The position numbers and the translations under genes were made by a program. This document shows positions 60,341 to 64,000 of a DNA stretch of 64,000 nt, piece after piece. The DNA is taken from positions 186,001 through 250,000 of the forward strand of contig JAHLLQ010000002.1 in assembly GCA_020444065.1 (NCBI GenBank), written 5' to 3'. The DNA comes from a bacterium. GTDB lineage: Bacteria; Sumerlaeota; Sumerlaeia; SLMS01; JAHLLQ01. The notes beneath the pieces were generated by a model, which was given only the letters and a program-made list of their open reading frames with translations, did not search any database and had not been told where the DNA came from. The stretch's first letter is position 1; the number at the start of each line of letters is the position of its first letter.

Positions 60341-60928
60341 GTGAAGATTGCCTTTGCCAGCGACCATGCGGGCTTTGCCCTGAAGCAGAAACTGATGGAG
60401 ACCGTCCGCCAGATGGGTCACGAGCCTGTCGACTTTGGCTGCCGTTCAGCCGATTCTGTGGACCTGTCGGATTTTGTTGCTCCTGCGGCGGAAGCCATCG
60501 GATGCGGCCAGTGCGCCCGCGGTGTCTTCGTCGATGGCGCCGGTTATCCGAGCGGCATGATCGCCAACATGCATCACGGAGTCTTCGCTGCCGTCGCGAA
60601 CGATCTGGTCAGCGCACGCCTCTCGCGCGAGCACTCCGCTGCGAACGTAGTTTGCCTCGGCGCGATGGTCGTCGGCGAACTGATGGCGAAGGAAATCGTC
60701 ACGACGTTTCTCTCGACCGAACCGTTGGGAGGCAAGTACGCCGTCCGCGTTGAGAAGGTAAAAGCCATCGGCGAGAAGAAGCGCGTTGGTCCGCTTTATC
60801 GCACGCGCGAAGTTCTCACCGTTCAGGACCTCCGCGAAGCCATCGAGGAAAAACAGCCGCTGGTTCTCGACCAGCGCACCGTCATTACTCCCAGTGTGCT
60901 GGACGCCGTGCGCGCCATGCGCCCGTAA
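60341..60928 (+). CDS. RpiB/LacAB-family isomerase-like protein lacking the catalytic cysteine
   Basis: 195 residues. Residues 1-145 match ribose-5-phosphate isomerase B (IAFASDHAGFALKQKL, DLSDFVAPAAEAI, SAANVVCLGAMVVG). The catalytic cysteine of the GVLxCGTG motif is replaced by Asp65 (GVFVDGAGYPSG), so ordinary isomerase activity is doubtful. A C-terminal extension (150-195: LTVQDLREAIEEKQPLVLDQ, then VITPSVLDAVRA) resembles tails seen in microcompartment-associated proteins. The GTG start is 12 bases after the DUF547 gene. Confidence 0.8.
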   Translation: MKIAFASDHAGFALKQKLMETVRQMGHEPVDFGCRSADSVDLSDFVAPAAEAIGCGQCARGVFVDGAGYPSGMIANMHHGVFAAVANDLVSARLSREHSAANVVCLGAMVVGELMAKEIVTTFLSTEPLGGKYAVRVEKVKAIGEKKRVGPLYRTREVLTVQDLREAIEEKQPLVLDQRTVITPSVLDAVRAMRP

Positions 60929-60946
60929 CGGCGGGAGGCGCTCGCT

Positions 60947-62260
60947 TTGAGCATTGCCCGCAAGAGCACTGTCGACGCGACATCCCAGGTTGCCGTCATT
61001 TTCCTCAGCCTTGTGGCGGGCATCTTCGTCAGTCGCATCCTCGGCAGCGAAGGCCGCGGCCCCTACATGCTCGCGACAAGCCTGGCGAACGCCACGCTGA
61101 TCAATCTCTCGAATCTCGGCATCGGCCTCTCCAGCCAGGTCCTTGTGGCGAAGACCCGCGAACGCCTCGGGCAGCTTCACACGATTGTCGTCGCGGCCTG
61201 TTTGCTCATAGGTGGATTTGTTGCGGCGCTCCTGATCGGAGCTGCCCCCTGGGTGCAGGCTTCCTTGCTGAAGGGAATCCCCTCCGACCATCTGCTGATC
61301 GTTGCCGCGACATTCCCGTTCGTCCTATACCACGTTGCATGGCGCGGACTGATTATCGGGCTCGGCGCGATCAAGCAGCGCGCGCTGTTTGAGGTCGCCT
61401 ACGGATTTCTGCAGAGTTCCGCCATCATCGTCATTCTGCTGGGAGTCGGTGGAATGCCGATTCTTCCTCTGATCATTGCCTACTATGGCATTGCGATGAT
61501 TGGTACGGTGACGATGATGACCGTTCTGTCGCGCCAGGGTCGGCTCTTCGCCCGGCCCGACTGGAAACTCGCGCGCGAGCTGATCGGTTACGGCAAGTGG
61601 GTCTATGTCGGCAACATGGCCGGATCGCTTCGCCAGCAGATCGACCAGTTGCTTGTGAACGCGTTCGGCGGCGCCGCGATCTTCGCCGTCTACAATCAGG
61701 CGGCATCGCTCGCCAATCGCGGGATGATTCTCGGCAGCGCCCTGGAGGCCGCGTCCTATCAGCCCATCACGGGCTCGGAGCACGCCGAAGCCGCTCGCCT
61801 CACGGCCGCAGCGTTTCGCCAGATGTTGCTGATCGGAATCGTCATGGTGATCGGCGGGTTCATTGTGTCGCCGCTGATCCCGTTGATCTATGGCAGTGAC
61901 TTTGCCGGCTCCGTGTGGCCGTTCCGTCTGCTCGTCGTCGGGATCGCCGCCATCGGTTGTGCGCGCATGATCGCTATCTACTTCAGCGGTCACCTCGTCC
62001 GCCCGCAGATCCCCATGATCATTAACTGGATTGCGCTGCCCGTTCAGGTCGGATTGTGTTTCTATCTGGCCGACGTCTGGGGGCCGGTGAAGGGAGTCAC
62101 CGTCGGGACCCTTGCCGGGTACTTCACGACGACGGCGCTGTTCATTGCGCTATTCCTCCGCCGACCGGAGGCCCCTTCGGCTTCGGAGTTGTTCCTCCTC
62201 CGCGGCGAGGACTTCGCCCGCTGGCTGCGGTTGATCCCCGGAAGGCAGTCCAAGGGCTGA
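60947..62260 (+). CDS. Polysaccharide flippase (MOP/Wzx-type)
   Basis: 437 residues with about twelve to fourteen hydrophobic helices. The N-terminal helix pattern (VAVIFLSLVAGIFVSRILGSEGRGPY) and RQQIDQLLVNAFGG are typical of Wzx/MATE-like lipid-linked oligosaccharide flippases. TTG 60947 follows GGGAGG at 9 bases. It would move sugar-lipid intermediates made by glycosyltransferases such as those at 36.4 and 52.7 kb. Confidence 0.87.
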   Translation: MSIARKSTVDATSQVAVIFLSLVAGIFVSRILGSEGRGPYMLATSLANATLINLSNLGIGLSSQVLVAKTRERLGQLHTIVVAACLLIGGFVAALLIGAAPWVQASLLKGIPSDHLLIVAATFPFVLYHVAWRGLIIGLGAIKQRALFEVAYGFLQSSAIIVILLGVGGMPILPLIIAYYGIAMIGTVTMMTVLSRQGRLFARPDWKLARELIGYGKWVYVGNMAGSLRQQIDQLLVNAFGGAAIFAVYNQAASLANRGMILGSALEAASYQPITGSEHAEAARLTAAAFRQMLLIGIVMVIGGFIVSPLIPLIYGSDFAGSVWPFRLLVVGIAAIGCARMIAIYFSGHLVRPQIPMIINWIALPVQVGLCFYLADVWGPVKGVTVGTLAGYFTTTALFIALFLRRPEAPSASELFLLRGEDFARWLRLIPGRQSKG

Positions 62261-62292
62261 CGCGCGACGCCTGTCTTAGAGCCACACCCCGT

Positions 62293-62320
62293 TTGACATT
62301 CATTCCACCCGGTGAATAAT
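62293..62320 (+). promoter_or_regulatory. Sigma-70-like promoter of the CotH gene
   Basis: Perfect -35 TTGACA at 62293-62298, a 16-base spacer and AATAAT at 62315-62320, 83 bases before ATG 62403. Confidence 0.55.
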
Positions 62321-62333
62321 TCTCGGTTGGACG

Positions 62334-62379
62334 AGGAGGGAACGCCCTCCTGCCCGCGATCGGGGGATCTGCGGGCGTT
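62334..62379 (+). terminator. Two adjacent hairpins before the CotH gene
   Basis: A 7-bp stem (62334-62340 with 62345-62351) is directly followed by a 6-bp stem (62352-62357 with 62371-62376) and GTTTCAT. They may end flippase transcription or, if the promoter at 62293 is used, lie in the CotH leader. Confidence 0.5.
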
Positions 62380-62402
62380 TCATATCATAGGGGACTGAAA
62401 TA

Positions 62403-64000
62403 ATGACGCTTACGAGTCACGTAGGACGTATTGCGGGGCTGCTTCTGGCTGCCTGTCTGCTGCCTCTCCTGGGCCAGGCCTACACGCCGGAGCCAACAAA
62501 TGCCGATTATATCGATCAGCAACAGAACGTCTTCCTCACCGACGAAGTCACCATTGTCGAAATCACCATCGACCCGGGGGATTTCCAACTCTTCCTCCAG
62601 AATCCAGAAGACAACACCTACCGCTCCGCCACCGTCCGATGGAAGAACTCTAAGATCGACGAAACCTATCCGAATGTCGCCATGCGCCCGCGTGGCAACA
62701 CGTCTCGAGACAAGGCGCGCAAGTCCTGGAAACTGGACTTCAAGGAATTCGTTCCCGACCGTGATTTCCACGGCCTTGAGGAAGTGAATCTGAACGGCGA
62801 TGCGAATGATCCGTCCTTTGTGCGGGCACCCCTATCGTGGTGGCTCTGCCGTCAGATGGGACTCCCTGGATCTCGCACGCACTATGTGGCGTTGTACGTG
62901 AATGGCACGTTCTGGAGCATCCAGGATCACGTCGAACACTTTGACGAAGAGTTCACCGACAACTGGTTCAATAATAAAGACGGCAATTTCTACAAGTGCC
63001 TCTATCAAGCTGATAAGGCTGACCTCTCCTACCGTCCCGCCGAAGACTACGACACTCTCGGAGGCGGGAGTGTCTACTCGGAGAAGAACAACGATCCGGA
63101 CTCGGACTACAGCGATCTTGCCGACTTCATTCGCTTCTTCAATCTCCAGCCCAATAGCACGGTCTACACAGACCTGGTTTACTACGTGAACGTCGACAAT
63201 TTCATGCGCTACCTCGCATTTGATGTGGGTACGGGCATGTGGGATGACTACTGGTACGGCAGCAACAACTACTACCTGAACCACAATCTGGGCACAGATC
63301 GCTTTGAATGGATCCCCTACGATTACGACAATACATTCGGGATCGATTTCATGAGTCCGAATGTCAATTGGTCGACTCGCGACTTCAACAACTTCGGAGC
63401 CGGTGGGTACGGCACCCAGCCGGCGCCGCTCGTTGACACCGTCTTCGAACACTCGGAGTGGCGGCGCCAGTACCGGCGTTACTTGTACGAGATCGCCGAC
63501 ATTCTCGACGATCCGGCCACTCTGGCGAAGGCCGACGAGTTCGCAGCTCTGATTGCCCCCTATTACGATGGAACGATCGAAGATGGCGGAACGGTTGGCA
63601 GAATTCCCTATTCTGATGACGCGCTGACTCAGCCTGCGACTTATGTCGGCGGCAGCGGCGCGACTATGGGTGTGAAGCCCTTCATGGTTGCACGTGCAGC
63701 GAGCCTTCGCAGCCAACTCGATGGCTTCTATACGACACCGCCCGTTCCCCCCATCAAGATTAACGAAGTGCTTGCGTCGAATGGCACGATCAATCCGGAC
63801 ATTAATGGTGATTATGACGACTGGATTGAGCTCTACAACAACAGCGATTCTCCTGTCGCCGTCGGCGGGATGCACCTGAGCGACGATGTGACTTCACCGA
63901 CGAAGTGGACGCTCCCCGCTGGAGCAGTCATTCCGGCGCGCGGGTACTACCTCGTCTGGGCCGACAATCAGCCCGAGCAAGGCGTCAACCACGCCAACTA
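62403..64000 (+). CDS. CotH-kinase-family secreted protein with lamin-tail domain (cut by window end)
   Basis: The first 532 codons; no stop before base 64000. Sec signal (cleavage near LGQA, residue 24). The CotH domain (about 45-440) has MRPRGNTSRDKARKSWKLDF, LYVNGTFWSIQDHVEHFDE and WIPYDYDNTFG, matching the spore-coat kinase CotH fold. A lamin-tail (LTD) domain begins near residue 452 (IKINEVLASNG ... DWIELYNN ... GYYLVWADN). Secreted CotH-LTD proteins are common in PVC bacteria; whether they phosphorylate exported proteins is unproven. Confidence 0.88.
   Translation, partial: MTLTSHVGRIAGLLLAACLLPLLGQAYTPEPTNADYIDQQQNVFLTDEVTIVEITIDPGDFQLFLQNPEDNTYRSATVRWKNSKIDETYPNVAMRPRGNTSRDKARKSWKLDFKEFVPDRDFHGLEEVNLNGDANDPSFVRAPLSWWLCRQMGLPGSRTHYVALYVNGTFWSIQDHVEHFDEEFTDNWFNNKDGNFYKCLYQADKADLSYRPAEDYDTLGGGSVYSEKNNDPDSDYSDLADFIRFFNLQPNSTVYTDLVYYVNVDNFMRYLAFDVGTGMWDDYWYGSNNYYLNHNLGTDRFEWIPYDYDNTFGIDFMSPNVNWSTRDFNNFGAGGYGTQPAPLVDTVFEHSEWRRQYRRYLYEIADILDDPATLAKADEFAALIAPYYDGTIEDGGTVGRIPYSDDALTQPATYVGGSGATMGVKPFMVARAASLRSQLDGFYTTPPVPPIKINEVLASNGTINPDINGDYDDWIELYNNSDSPVAVGGMHLSDDVTSPTKWTLPAGAVIPARGYYLVWADNQPEQGVNHAN

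Overview
This is a 64 kb stretch of a GC-rich, Gram-negative bacterial chromosome. A TolC-type outer-membrane channel, a secretin, many Sec signal peptides and lipoboxes, and TatA/TatC indicate two membranes. An NADH-linked [FeFe]-hydrogenase operon points to an anaerobic or fermentative life. Secreted proteins with CotH, lamin-tail, PKD, cohesin-like and C25-peptidase domains, pilin-like proteins and stand-alone MshEN proteins suggest a deep-branching PVC/FCB-neighbouring lineage (Sumerlaeota- or Hydrogenedentota-like). That placement is a guess from gene content. GTG and TTG starts and 4-base stop/start overlaps (ATGA, GTGA) are common. No insertion sequence, rRNA operon, CRISPR array or prophage was seen.

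1-13.5 kb is mostly housekeeping: the end of metX, a PP2C phosphatase, a secretin-like protein, a tRNA-Pro with its terminator, a pssA-rsmB-tgt operon with overlapping ends, a secreted HExxH protein, ruvC, dxs and xseB. 13.6-18.4 kb is a hydrogenase operon: a membrane protein, then NuoE-like, NuoF-like and [FeFe] catalytic subunits. It is preceded by a perfect Rex-type palindrome and a second, imperfect copy, so it is probably controlled by the NADH/NAD+ ratio. queE and queC follow and, with tgt, belong to queuosine tRNA modification. 20-32 kb holds an MshEN protein, a FlgT-like protein and a TolC protein, two adjacent degenerate kinases (the second membrane-anchored with a PKD domain), a sirtuin that lacks its zinc cysteines, a GNAT/nitrilase pair and alr.

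32-37.5 kb carries a TPR protein, a secreted protein, a probable holA, a glycosyltransferase and a pilin-like protein. 37.6-46.2 kb is the most unusual part. A gingipain-family (C25) peptidase overlaps a gene fusing an S26B-type signal-peptidase domain to a PqqD domain. Next comes a 58-codon gene for a likely RiPP precursor, an HprK-like kinase, a nucleotidyltransferase-like protein and a radical SAM/SPASM protein with its own PqqD domain. The tight overlaps suggest one operon making a modified, probably exported, peptide. A FecR-like membrane protein follows.

46.3-64 kb has a cyclase-family hydrolase, a large membrane protein resembling GT-C glycosyltransferases, a SUFU-domain protein, a GHKL ATPase, tatC and tatA, a glycosyltransferase, a complete PilB/GspE ATPase, another MshEN protein, lipoproteins, an RpiB-like protein lacking the catalytic cysteine, a polysaccharide flippase, and a CotH/lamin-tail protein cut by the window edge.
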